Both the position numbers and the translations under genes were made by a program. Below are positions 13,201 through 25,366 of a stretch of 64,000 nt of DNA, one piece after another. Each line of letters opens with the position of its first letter. Position 1 is the stretch's first letter. Source of the DNA: Istiophorus platypterus (taxonomy: Eukaryota > Chordata > Actinopteri > Istiophoriformes > Istiophoridae); contig CM029134.1 of NCBI GenBank assembly GCA_016859345.1, positions 10,465,560 through 10,529,559 on the forward strand. The letters are read 5' to 3'. Under the pieces are notes generated by a model, which worked only from the letters and a program-made list of their open reading frames with translations, made no database searches and was not told where the DNA came from.

Positions 13201-13574
13201 GACGTCTCGTCAATCTTAACTTCAATACAGGTAATTTAACACTCCATTCTGCAAATAAACATGTGATGTCCAAATTCAAAATAATAAAGAAAAAATTACA
13301 AGAGTAGGTTTTGTAATGACAAAGAAGATGATCCACAAACAAGTTGTGTATGCACTTGATGAGTGTCCAGCTCTGAAATGATTCTTTTGTCATCAAACTT
13401 TATTAGAGACCGAACCTACTGACATCCTCTGCTCTGTATTTAAAGTCTTTACTGGACGAGCCAAACCCAAACAGTCCAGCCAATAGCCAAGCTGCCCAGC
13501 TGTACCAGGAAAACAAGCGGGAGTACGAGAAGAGGGTTTCTGCTATTGTTGAACAGAGTTGGCGGGACTGTTGA
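10224..13574 (+). CDS. ube2a: Ubiquitin-conjugating enzyme E2 A (RAD6 homologue), 152 aa
   Basis: Six coding exons: 10224-10267, 12050-12130, 12363-12388, 12891-12980, 13142-13230 and 13446-13574. All are flanked by GT and AG, and the sum is 459 nt (152 codons plus TGA). The protein is an almost invariant RAD6-type E2. It starts [15 protein letters not shown], carries the UBC fold with the HPN motif, and has catalytic Cys88 within [10 protein letters not shown]. The C-terminus ends SWRDC, which matches mammalian UBE2A and not UBE2B (SWNDS). The family loads ubiquitin from E1 and, with RAD18 or RNF20/40, monoubiquitinates PCNA and histone H2B, acting mainly in the nucleus. The length equals the human protein. 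One conservative change is visible: Ile where human UBE2A has Val in RFxSKMF. The gene converges on nkrf. Confidence 0.97.
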
Positions 13575-14494
13575 CCCCCATTAATGTTCGAGTATGACCA
13601 GTGTCCAGCCCAGAAGCAAGAAACCATCGATCAAGACAACAACTGATCTCACAGAAAAATAAAATGACACATCTTCAAATCCTTCTTAGTATATTTGTCC
13701 CATAACTGTTGCTAAGTTTGTATGCTGTTGTGTTGTGGCATTCACTCCTGCTGAATGCTATTGTTGGGCAATAGCGTATGTTTGTTAAAAGTTAATGTAC
13801 CTTGTTATATCTGGGTTACTTGCTACATGCCCCAAGTTTTTTCCTTTTTTTTTTTTAAATAAGGCAATGGCTGGTCTCTCAGTTGTCACTTTTCTACCTG
13901 TTTTGTTTTTTTCTTTTTTTAACTGGCTGGATGATACAGTGACAGTTAATTAGATGTGCTTGCTGTGTGGTTTGCTGTGTCGACACCAACAGTTCATATT
14001 TCCAAAACAAACAAAAAAAAACAAAAAAAGCTGTTCATGGGTGTTTTTCCTTCTGTTTCAGTGGGCAAACTCTTTGTGATTTAATTTTTCTGCCTTTTGA
14101 AAACCTTTCAGTGGGATAGAAAATTAACCTGGCATGGACATCCATCCCTCTAACAAGTTATCAACTCAACAGATGCCTTTCTTTCAAATGTAATTGTAAA
14201 GCCATGCCTTGGATTTTAAAAAATGTTCTGGATATCGGTGAACACATCTGTCCCTCTTCAATACTGAAACAAGACATTTGGCCCCGTTGCCGGGCACTTA
14301 ACTTTGTTTCATGCACAGAGTTTCATAGTGCTGACATTTAAAGGCTGTGTCAGAACATTTTTATGCTATTTTACAATCTTACAAATCAGCCGTCATACTG
14401 AGCTGATTATACTGTTTAAACAGGATGGTGTCTGTTTTCAGATTATAAAACTTTGCACTGGTAACCCATGTAACAAACTGTACATTTTCTTGTA

Positions 14495-14500
14495 AATAAA
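14495..14500 (+). terminator. ube2a: ube2a polyadenylation signal
   Basis: AATAAA lies about 920 nt after the ube2a stop, followed within 30 nt by a TG/T-rich segment. This is the most plausible cleavage signal for the plus-strand transcript. Confidence 0.7.
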
Positions 14501-14990
14501 AGAAATATACATCTGCTGTCTTTGCTGCCTTTTCTTTTAAACTAGTACAAAAATATTCATCTGAACCAAGTTCAGCCTGAAGATCATCTTTTAATTTATT
14601 CAGATATTACATCTGTGAAAACAAGCAGACAAGTTAAATTCACTCACATAAACCAACACATCTGACATTTAACAAAGATCACAGCTTACATGTGAAAGTT
14701 TTCACTTTGTGGATGCAGTTTGTACTTGTAGAATGATCTCCAGGTGTTGAAAGAGCAAAGAACATTGCAGGTATTGCTGAATAGAGATGTATCATTACAG
14801 TGAGACTGGTATGAGCACCTAGCTACAGTTTGATGATAATGCCTCTCTAATCCTTGTCTTTCATGAGTCAACTGTCTACATTGCAAACAAGCATTAAAAA
14901 GCTGCATATTCTGCCAGGTTCCTTAAATAGCCATTAAACAGAAGAAAAAAATGTATTTTGCTGACAAAAAACTTGTAAAGTCAATTTTTT

Positions 14991-14996
14991 TTTATT
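14991..14996 (-). terminator. nkrf: nkrf polyadenylation signal (candidate)
   Basis: The minus strand reads AATAAA about 340 nt after the nkrf stop. A second candidate lies near 14594. With the first, the convergent ube2a and nkrf transcripts end a few hundred bases apart; with the second they nearly touch. Confidence 0.5.
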
Positions 14997-15334
14997 AATG
15001 AAATAACTGGAGCATCATTAGGACATGATACCAAAAAGCACTGAACACAAGCTTGTGCAAAAGTAACAAATATAGGACGTGGAATGGCAGGAGACAAAAA
15101 AAAAAAAAAGGATATTAAATTATTTATCCTACAGCTCCTGCTAAAGCTAAAGTACATTTCATGGCAAAGGAATGCAGAAACCACAGGTGTTACCTGAAAG
15201 ACTCATTTGTTAATGTGTGTTGTGAATTTTGTCACAAGTATAACAAAGCAGTTACACTTGAATGTGATTTACTCTCGAGTCCAAGCCGATGACAATTTTT
15301 TGCCTTTTTTTCCCCATTTTGCTTTGCATGCACA

Positions 15335-18300
15335 TTAGTGAGAGGCCTGAGGTTTCACGAGCTCATAACGCCCCACCTGTCCTTCCTGTAAAAGCTGACC
15401 AATGAGCTGGTCTTTATGTACTTTGCGACTGACAACAAGGAACCGTTGCCGTCCCTGTCCATATGACTTGCTTCGTAGGCCATATTTCTGAGATATCTGG
15501 TGGATCTGTTTGCGTTCGTCGTTGGTGAGGTCAGTGGAGAAACGGAGATCATCCTGACGGTCTGAGCTGGCATAATTACGAATTATGTCCTCGATATCCC
15601 GCTTGCTGAGCTGATTTCCAGTTTTGTCCGTGTCCATACCCAGACCCTCTCTAGAAAACTGCTCCTTAACTCTGATTGGTTCTGCGATGCCTTCACCATC
15701 TCGGCCCAGACCACCACCCTTCCAGCCCATCTTGCGAAGCAGCTGGTTTCCAATGTTATCCTCTTTTATCTCCTGTCTTGTGGCCTCCTCACCAGAGCGA
15801 GCCAGGATCTGGGATCGGGATATGGCGTCGCAGTTACCCTCTTTCCTCAGGTTGGATTTGACCACGGCCTGCGTCCGTCTCAAGGTGGCAAGTGCCTCCT
15901 TCGCAGCAATGTGCTTCACTATTTTCTTGGGCCCAATTCCTGCAGCCACATACTGTCCTTCTAAGTAAACTTCACACCTCCAGCGATGATCAGGCAGAAC
16001 GGTGAACTTGTAATCAGCAGTGACTTTATTAAACTGTGCTGTGTCATTAATGATACAGATAGCATTGTCAGAGTTTTCCAGGATGACCAACTCACTCAGA
16101 TGCTTCTTTTTGCCAACCTGTTGTCCAAACCGTCCACCGGAATCTGAGTGGTTATTTCCTCTGGAGTACTGTGATTGTTGCGGCTGCTGCTGCAGCTGCT
16201 GTACCTGCTGCTGCTGCTGTTGTCGTTGCGCTTGGTTCATGCGAAGTTTTCTCACTGCCTCTTCAGCTGCTGCATGCTTTGAGCTCTTTTTTGTGCCTGT
16301 TGCCTGTGCCACCAGCTCATCCTGCAGGAAGACGCTGCACAGCCAAGCACTGTTATTGGGGAGAAGGTCAAACTTGTAGTCTATCTTCATACGATTAAAA
16401 GCTGCAGAGTTGTTGAGTATGCAGATGGCATCGTGAGCGTTGTCCATAACCACAAACTCTGTCCAGTGCTTCCGTTTGTCAGGCTCATATTGGCCCTTGG
16501 AGCTGGGGGTCGGTTTATCCTCTGGGTTGCGGAGTGCAGGTAAAAAGGCTGGGGTCGGGCTGTGCATCTGGCACACAACCATGTCATTGACTATTGAGTG
16601 TCTGTATCTGCGCTGCACAACACGAACTTCAACTGGTTTCAGGAAGAGTTTCACAGCCTGCTCAGAGGCTCGGTCCCTTGCTCCATTTTTACTGCCAGAG
16701 TATCCGGTAGCAAGATACACACCCTGACATCTCAGTTCACAGGCATAACCGTCCGTTGGTACTTTCCTGTTCTTCGGTAGGTCGGCCTGAGGAATATCCT
16801 TCAGGTTGACGTAAATATACTCAGGGTTGGTCTTACAGGCCTGAATGCTGCGGCTCAACATGAAATTATAGTTTGGCAATTCACTGCCAGTCATAAACAT
16901 AGGGTCCCTAAAAGCCACAGCCAATGCAGATGCTACATTGGCTATCAGCCTTTGCTTGTCATCCAATGTTGACTGAGATATAGGAAGAGGCTGTGATGAA
17001 GAGCCCATGTGAGATGTGGTAGGACTGCTCCTGCCCGGGCTGTTATAGACTCTGCTGAATGGCCTGCTTGATGAAGGCCGGTCCTGATAACTGTACCCAA
17101 AGCCCTGACGTCCTGAATCCCAGCCCCCCAATCTGCTCGCTCCCCCATATCCGTTGTATCGGTGGGGTTGAAAATAGGAGTCTGAATTTCGCGAAGTGTG
17201 GGCTTCATACTTTGCTATGTAGTCCTGCTGTGTTTTTGCCATGAAGTGGGGGCCAGACCCACGTCCTCCATAACCTAAGCCACTCGTACTACCTGAAGAA
17301 ATCTCTCTCTCTCTGTCTCTGTCTCGGTCTCTATGGGAACCCCAAGAGTCAGAACTGTACGATGGCAGTCTGTCAAAAGCAGGCCTCAGGGAGGAGGAGC
17401 CCTGTGCTCTGCTGGTGCTGCTGTAGGAAGAATGTTCAGTGTCCCACTGTCTCACACCATACAACTCACTCCTCCTACGCTCTTTATCATTCTCCTTCTC
17501 ATCAGCGCCAGTACCTCCACTGCTTCCACCACTGACAAAGTGAACAGGCTCAAATCGGGGTCTGGAACCAAATTTTGAAACAGGCATTTTCCTCATGGGC
17601 TCGTCTCCTGCAATAAAATGACACATGTAAATAGTCAGAAAACCCTAAGGGGTGTTTGAATAAAATGCAGCACTTATTGATGGATCAGTTATCATCTCAG
17701 ATGGGCACAAACTAGTCTGAGAGTGTAATTTCATTTAATTTCTTCTAACAGAACCTTGTGGCAAAACTTAATGGTCAAGTTTCTGAAGTAGGCAGACTTC
17801 ATAAAGACTGTAAAATGGGCACTGATAGCAATGACTAAACAGCACATGACTTCTCAGTATTCCCCACTTATAGAGGAAGTAGAGATACATGCTATATCAT
17901 AACTGTCAGACCATACAGGTCTGAGTGAGGTATAAGTCTAGTGATGGTTTGGTGGTGATAATTTCCTTCTTCCTAAGTAATGTCTGGGAAGCCAAAGTTT
18001 GAATGCATGACTATAATATAGATGTAAAATAAAAAAGTTTATATTCATGGCCCATTTTTGGAGAATAATATCTTCATTAAGAATGGGAGCCACAGTCAGA
18101 GCTGTCAGAGCTGAAGAAGAACCTTTAAAATGCTCTTGATATTATTTTTCATTGTTTTCCATCTATTTATCTAGTTCTCTTTTATCTATTTTTAAATTGT
18201 TGTTATTTTTTAAATCTTTTGTTTTCCTCATTACTTTTTCCTCACTTTCATTTCTCATGTTCAAATGTTTTTACTATTTCCATTTGAACTCTCTTGTCCG

Positions 18301-18641
18301 CTGTTACTCTGCCGACTGTTTGTGAGCCAACAAACGTCCAACTCTGATTTGTTTGGATTTCCCCAAATTCTGCAGATCAACTCCTTGCTCAATCACTGAC
18401 CTTAGCACAAGTCTTGAGACTTATTATAGAGATTATAGATGATAAGCTATAACGGCGAAACAATAGATGATAACATGGAAATGTATATTTTTCCTTTAAA
18501 GAAACTTTCAAACATACACACAAAACTACACATCCCGGATCAACACTTACTGCCATCAGATGTAGTAGGTCTCTTTTTTGCTTCAGAACTAGGACTTGGG
18601 TCAAAGGAGGGCATTTCGACAGCGTCAATCCCTTCTGCCAT
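15335..18641 (-). CDS. nkrf: NF-kappa-B repressing factor, 787 aa
   Basis: Two coding exons: 18641-18551 (91 nt) and 17607-15335 (2273 nt), joined in phase 1, giving 787 codons plus TAA. The chosen start gives MAEGIDAVEMPSFD, matching the internal MAEGID of human NKRF; the human protein begins six residues earlier. A short upstream frame of four codons closes just before it. The large exon encodes an arginine/serine-rich segment and three double-stranded-RNA-binding-like modules (roughly residues 245-360, 411-486, 530-610). A glutamine-rich linker (about 487-529) lies between the last two. A G-patch (about 646-690, IGNQLLRKMGW) and an R3H domain (about 694-760) follow. The family works in the nucleolus in pre-rRNA processing with XRN2 and DHX15, and was first described as a transcriptional silencer at NF-kappa-B targets. 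The N-terminal half diverges strongly from the mammalian protein; the C-terminal half is well conserved. Confidence 0.96.
16165..16235 (-). repeat. nkrf: CAG-type triplet tract encoding the nkrf glutamine-rich linker
   Basis: Repeated CAG and CAA codons encode runs of up to six consecutive Gln between the second and third dsRNA-binding-like modules. The human protein has no comparable Gln-rich linker as far as I recall, so this looks like a lineage-specific expansion. Confidence 0.7.
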
Positions 18642-19038
18642 CACCAGCACCGACCGAATCAAATCCGGGCCATACCTGTTATTGACGCCGAGGATATAAT
18701 GTCAGACATTACGTAAATGGATGAGCTACACAGGCACAAACGTGAAGGGTCTACAGAGGCTAAAAACATTCCCTGGGACACAAACACCGCCTGCCAGCGG
18801 CGTGCGGCGACTGAAACGCAAACCACGCAGACGGGCTGTGTGTTTCACACTCACAGATATTTAATGGGTATGGTTTTAAAAGCTGGGGGAACAGCTGGAT
18901 TTCGTTCCGACACAATTCCCGGAGAGTGACGCAGTAGGCCGACGGGGTCATCTCTCACATGCAAACACGTTTATCAAGTCAAACATCACATTCGTCAACG
19001 TTTAAACGGCCCACCACTCGGCCGTGCTGCGTTCTTAC

Positions 19039-19412
19039 CTTACGGTGCAGCCTCTGGTCCGACTTCTTATGCTGTCCTTTGGCTGAGCAAGAGATTATAC
19101 ATTTATTTTCACGATTATTATTGTCGTGCTAGCCTAGCCTAGGTGCCAGCTAGCGTCAGCCAGCTAGCCTCCAGCTAACTTCAGCAGCGACAGAACTGTT
19201 GGTGCAGTTTTCTATCGGGCCCGGACTCCTAGCAGAAAGCCGGCGGGTTAAAATTCGCGTCTTTTAAGTTGACTTCCCCCGACGGGCAGTTGGGGGAAAC
19301 TCCCTGGAGATACAGAAACCCATTCGGCTAGCTGCAGGAAGCATCCATTTTCTGGTCCAGCTACAGTAAAATCATGGCGCCTGTCACCGCTCCTACCCAG
19401 AATGCTTTGCGG
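19039..19412 (-). promoter_or_regulatory. nkrf: nkrf promoter and untranslated first exon
   Basis: The minus strand has a strong donor, CGTAAG followed by GTAAGAAC, whose intron begins at 19038. This implies an untranslated exon starting upstream in the GC-rich block. At 19396-19412 the plus strand reads CCCAGAATGCTTTGCGG, a close match to the SBS-type site bound by ZNF143/THAP11 (consensus core CCCAGAATGC followed by A/T and TTGCG as I recall it). Such sites are typical of housekeeping promoters. The exact transcription start is not visible. Confidence 0.6.
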
Positions 19413-21516
19413 CCGGACGGTCCGGGGCCGTGCGCGCCGCCGCCGTCAGCGCGATCCGCGCCGGCGACGCGCACATGTGGTTTTACGCACCAACGCGGCT
19501 GATGTGGCGCAAAGTCTCACTGCGGCAGATGTGACGCGCAAAAAACCGGCTGAAGGCAGAGATGCAGTGTGCGCCACCGCTGTCGCCCACACCGAGGGCA
19601 ACCACGGCGTTAGAGCAGTGCAAAGTTACGGGGAGAATGAATATTTGTTGCGGCTCAGATGTTTACATCTTCTTTTAATGGTTCTGCACAATTATATATA
19701 TATATATATATATATATTGTTTAATTTCAAGCGTTGGAAGAAACATTCAGTTGCTTTTCTCGTGAAAAGGAGGCAATATCCCTTTTTTAAAAAGCTTTAG
19801 GCACAGAGAGTAAAGTGATGATGCATTCAAGTGATTTTATTTACTGATTAAGCAGTAAACGCTTTTTTTGTTTTGTTTTTTGTTGTTGTTTTACAACGGC
19901 ACTAACTCTCCTAACTACATTTGTAGTTTTTCAAGGCACTTAGTAGGTGGGTTGTCCCAAACATCTGGTAGGATATGCTACAGTTGTTCCGTCTCAGTGT
20001 CCTTTGTCTCCTCTTGTATTCCGAGGCTGCCTCTGTGATGTCTGGATCAGGTCTCTGCGGGGTCCAGACCGTCTGTCGAAAGACTCCTTGCTCTTCATGC
20101 CCCTGAGGATGGTTCTTGTGCTCGGGGTCACCGTCGTGCAGCCGAATGAATTTTTAGACCTGATCAAGTTAACCCTTCGCCCTTGCTGCAGTGACATACA
20201 GGTGCACTATGGACTCCAGGGACGTGGGGTCCATAGAGTGGCGTAACAGTGCCTTTCGGCCTGGTGCCTGGTAGTAACTATAGCTGTCAGATAAAAGGTT
20301 AGAGAGAGAGCAAAAAAGTTCTGCATTTCCCTTTGAAATGTAGTGAAGTAAATTACAGGTACTTTACAGTTGTACTAGGTTTTATGTGTAATTTTTCTCC
20401 ACCACTAAATGTGGTTTTCACTAGGACCGGATGGTGGTAGTGGTGATGATAACGGTCACTTCCCAGGGGCTTCAGCCAATGTTGCGTAACAAGAGAGGAT
20501 GTTGGAATATGTCCACTAAGGAGTGCTACATCCTCATCTTCGTCAGACTGGAGGCAACAGTGATTCTCTATCGCAGGGTGGTATCACAGGACAGGACAGG
20601 ACAGGTCAGGTCAGGTCAGGTCAGGTCTAACTGGGTAGCATGCTACCTTCAGTAGAAGACATAGAAGCAGAACAAGAGCTAAAAATTGGCATCACTTTCC
20701 ACTGCTGGAAACAGCTCTTGGTAAAAGTAATGAAGTCTGATCCTGAACTCACAACTTTTCTTCTTGACTCGTAATTAAAACAACTGTGAATGCAAACACT
20801 GGCTATGCAGCAAAAGCAAAAACTTCCATTTAGCATTCTTAAGTACAGAAATATCCACCATCCACTGTCATATATTGTGACATAATTTTCTGTCCAACGT
20901 TTGGTCCCCATTACGTAAAAATGAATAATAAGCGTAAGAAAAATATATTAAACAACTGGCAAAGCTGCACTTTTTTTTTTTTTTTTTTTTACAATGCAGC
21001 CATTGCTTACAATAACTTATAAACTTATAATAGAAATGCTCCCTCCCACTCATTCAAACACCACTTTCAGAAGCTTTATTCTTGAGTAATGTCACCTGTA
21101 ATATAGTCAAGTTTCTCTCTTTATTGCCTCCAAAGTCCTATTTTATTGTTCAATATGTGAATGCTGTAATTATGTGTTTTTATGTGACTGTGTTTACTAG
21201 TCTAAGCTGACATCTTGGCTACGTCTTTCTCGTAAAGAAATCAATATATCTCAAGAGATTATCCTGTTAAATATAAATACTTCACAGTGCAGGAACTGTT
21301 GAACTGGCTGAAGATTAAGGTGTCTAATAGTTTTCATTGTATACTGAGAGTCTTGATTCTATCCATTCGAGACAGAGTTTCGCAGCTCGTTAAAAACAAC
21401 AGCTCCACTATCCCCCCAAAAAAAGAAAACGTAATGAAGGTTACGAACAGGGTTAACCATGAGTTTAAAACACTGGGAATGAAACAAAAGCTTTACCTGT
21501 TTGGATCACATTTTTT
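19413..21516. other. Intergenic spacer between nkrf promoter and septin6 3' end
   Basis: The left part (19413-19680) continues the GC-rich island. A (TA)n run lies at 19693-19718. A more GC-rich patch at about 19990-20240 has open frames on both strands but no recognisable product or splice sites, and may be an old element. A pentamer repeat occupies 20586-20625. The rest shows nothing I can name. Confidence 0.5.
20586..20625. repeat. Pentamer minisatellite (ACAGG then TCAGG units)
   Basis: Eight units of five bases: the first are ACAGG and the later ones TCAGG, so one base change separates two homogeneous blocks. Confidence 0.85.
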
Positions 21517-24500
21517 TTTATTGAAAATGTACATCAATGGAATCAAACTAAAGTAAGATACTGAATAATTGTAGTGTGGGAGAGTTTCTGACTACAAGAG
21601 GTGATGACTGATACTAGAAAAATGTATGGCATTTTCTGACACCAAAATGTTACTTTACACTCAGTCACGTCCAAAGATCATAGGTAATAAACAACAAGTC
21701 TCCACTTCAATACACAAAATATATCCTTATAAATTATATAAATGCATGAGTACTTTTGTAATACTCCTATCTGGGATTCAGTTCAACTCCATGTTATTCT
21801 AATATTTGGCAGAGAGGGAGCTGAAATCATAGGACAGAGCAAATATACATCAATAATATGCACCATTTTGAAGAAATCAGCAATGAAGTCAAAACGGACT
21901 GCAAAACTGAGTTATTAGGGGATAAAAACAAGCATGGTCAAAGATCACAGGGGCAATGAAATAAAAGGATGCATGCAAAATATAGAATAGGCCTGTGAAT
22001 GTTAAAGCACAGTGTGTAATAAAAGGCCAGGGCATGTGACCTTCATGGTATTCAACAGTGGCATGTAAACAAGGGCACCATAAAAATGAAGTGCTAAGTA
22101 TAAATATTGCTTTGGCTTATGCAGGATTATGACTCTTACTTAATTCTGCTGTTTAATTTAAATATTCAGGAGCGATGGATGCAGGAGATATTAACTGAAC
22201 TAACTGAACTATATTCAAGAAAGCAACATGTCTACTCATTATACGGGTTCTTATAACACATCAAACATTAAGTGCTTCTGTCCTTGATTAGTTTTCATTT
22301 AATCAGCAAGCCTCGATGTTTCAGAAGGGTTTTAATACTAATGTGCTCTTCGTACTAAGAATACTATTGACAAAATGAGTGCATAGTGCAGGTCATTGCA
22401 ATTTTATTTCAAGTAAAGATCAAATAATGAGTTCAACCTATGAGTCTTATAAATGTGTAAACCCCCACTGATGACTTTTCTATAACCTACAAGAGTCACT
22501 TTATATACATTAAGACATAATAGCAGATTTAAACTGTGCCGGTTCCAAACCTGCCTGGGTTTAGAGCTTCATTAGGTGGTCAGAAATACCATGCGGGTCC
22601 ACGTAAGGCCATATTCAACAAAAGGAGATGCGACGGGGATGAAATAGAAAAGGTTGATACAGCGAGAAAAACAGGAAGAGGTAAAGGGTGCTTATTTCTT
22701 GCTGAAGCTGCAATCCCCTCTTCGGGTGGTCAAGACAGATTAAAAGAAGCTGAAGAGACAAAGAGAAAGAAAGCCAGCAGTTAGGGGAGTTGGCAGAGCA
22801 GAAACACTAATAAAAACTTGACAGCCAGAGTCAAAGATTCAGAAATGCATCTGATATCAGGAAGAAAAAGGATCAGAAATATAAAATCAAGCAATAAAGT
22901 CTGTATGATTATACAGTCATTTAAACAAAACATTAAGTGCCAAAGATGGGAAGATATCGTGCTCGCTGACGATGCTGCGTAAATTTTTTAGACTGTGAAT
23001 AAATCTTGTAGGATGCGTTATAACTCCACATGATTGTCTGCAGTCCGTCAAAGTGAAGCGAAAATGAAAATGTTCAAAATATTATGATATATGAACAAAT
23101 GTGCATGTAAATCTCCGTCACAACTAAAGTGGTTGTTAGTCACATCAAAAAAAACAACAAAAAAACAGTACACACGTGAACATAAGCAGATAAGCAATAA
23201 AGCAAGAATTAGATCGCTTAGGTGGAGGTTAGAGCAGCAGTGAAACACAAATACACATTAACCCAATATTATAGCATGAGCAAGTAATGATTAAGAAACC
23301 CTGAAGGATGGGGTCCACAAAGCCTCTGGTCACATTTGAGGTACTCAGTACCCACAAAGGCTGGTCCCTTAGCAAAGCTTGAGGGCTGAGGACCTACTCA
23401 GTGCAGAGCCAGGGATTACTGCAAAGGAAAGTAAAACCACACAGACCAGTGAGCTGAGGGTTAGGACATGGGAATGGCTCTAATCTAGATGTATTTGCAC
23501 CCTGATATCATGTGGAACTAAAGTGTTTTTAATGCAGCACTGTCTTCAACCTTCAATCCTCTTTTATAGGACAATAAAGGCAACCTTGAACCTTGAAATG
23601 GTGGTGGTCGGGGGGGGGGGTACTAGATGATTTTAAACATATATGACTGAGAACAACAAAAAACTTTGACATTGAGATGATAACCAAAGCTGTGATGAAA
23701 CATGACCACACTGTTCTCTAGAAATAACCGATCTGAACAAAGGGGACATCAAAGTGAAGCTTATTGGCATCAACATTCATTCACTGCATACCCACTTTAC
23801 CCAGTGAGGTTCATTAAACTTTCAATTAATATCCTAATTTACAGCAATATTTGTCTTACACAATGATAATGGCCACAATTGTTACATTTGGTGAAAAATT
23901 GGCCTTTATTTTCTTTTAAGATTTATTTTTTTATGCATAACACTGACAATGGACAATGGACATCATGAAGAATGACTTTAAAATGTGCCTTCATAATAAG
24001 TAAAATATAAGAAAGATACAATTGCACTGATAACATCATTATATACTTAAAAAAACATCACATTTGTGTGTAAAAAAAAGTGCAAATGTGAAAACTAATA
24101 CAAATATGCACATAACACATGACAATGAATGAGGTATGGGAGAAGTGGTAAAAGAGATTAGGCTCACATCTACTCATGCATCAGGCTAAAGTAAAACAAC
24201 ATCAGCAAAGGGACATAGATACGACAATAGAAAAATAGACCTCCAATTCGAATTTTACTGCGTCCAATACTTGTATGGCTGAGACAATAATTAGTGGTAA
24301 CTTTTATGTCACAATCCATCAGATTTTTATGAAATCAAAAGCACTGCTGCTTCTACTTTCCAACTGCTGCTGCCTCACATTAAAGTTCAACTGGTGAAAC
24401 ACACGGTGGCTTATATTGCGAGGCAGCGAAAACAAACGCAAAGCATTTGTTACCATGGTCAGCACTACCTTGGACTGTTTATAAAATTTAAGAGTAACAA

Positions 24501-25366
24501 CTTGTGCAGAAAGCAGCATGAAATCAAGGTGGGGTTTTACTCAATGAAAAAAGAAAAATCAAAACAATGAGTTTGTGTGGTTTAACATTAAACTGATACA
24601 CCAGCTGCTCTTCTGCTGTATTTGCTGTTACCTCTGTGAACACTGGTGTCACCAAATCAACCAGGATTAAAATCTTAAGAATTATAACTCTTAAACTAGT
24701 AACAAACTAGCTCAACCCTAAGCATCTGACAATTTTTAAGCAATTACTGAGGGCTAACAAACATGTCGGTAATTGTTTTTTACAGTTGCAAGTTAAGTGG
24801 TTATGTCAGAGATCACTGTTGCATTGAGTTTGTAAGATTAAAAATCCCTAAGCTGAAGATGGATGGAGTTTATACAACATTTACTTTATCCATCCTCGCA
24901 TCAGTCCTCGGTTGTCTTGTTTCTTTCGTCACTTTACTCTACGGCAGCGCTTTGACCACACATACACACTCAGGTCCCAGTGTCTGATGCATGTTTCTCT
25001 TTAGACTCACTGCATTTCTGCCCATCACAACAGTAGTCATGTATGTTAATATTAAAAAAAAAAATGCTCACTCCATCATGCAAAGAATGACTGAATATAA
25101 AACAAATATGGAATGTGTTTGGCAATTTGTATAAAGAGACAAGCTGAATAATTGCTTGTACAAACCAAATAATAGACAAGCATCATTCAGCAAAAACAAG
25201 TGATGTAAAACCGATAGCAATGCCCAGCGTCTTCCACAGAGCAGGAGGGAGGGGGGCACGTGGAAGGCTGAATTATGGGGGTTGGGTGAGGGTGGGGAAG
25301 GGGTACGTAAAGGATGATGGGGTGGAAACTCATTCACAGCAGGATGGCCACAAGGGAGCACTTTTT
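21517..25366 (-). other. septin6: Probable long 3' untranslated region of septin6
   Basis: After the putative final septin6 codons at 25367 no further coding exon is visible. The minus strand has AATAAA at 21522-21517, and other hexamers lie in between (for example near 23905), so the true 3' end is uncertain. At about 23530-23597 the plus strand carries a segment ending in a tandem CCTTGAA tail preceded by CAATAAAGGCAA. This resembles the 3' end of fish LINE-type retroposons, so part of this interval may be inserted DNA. Confidence 0.45.
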
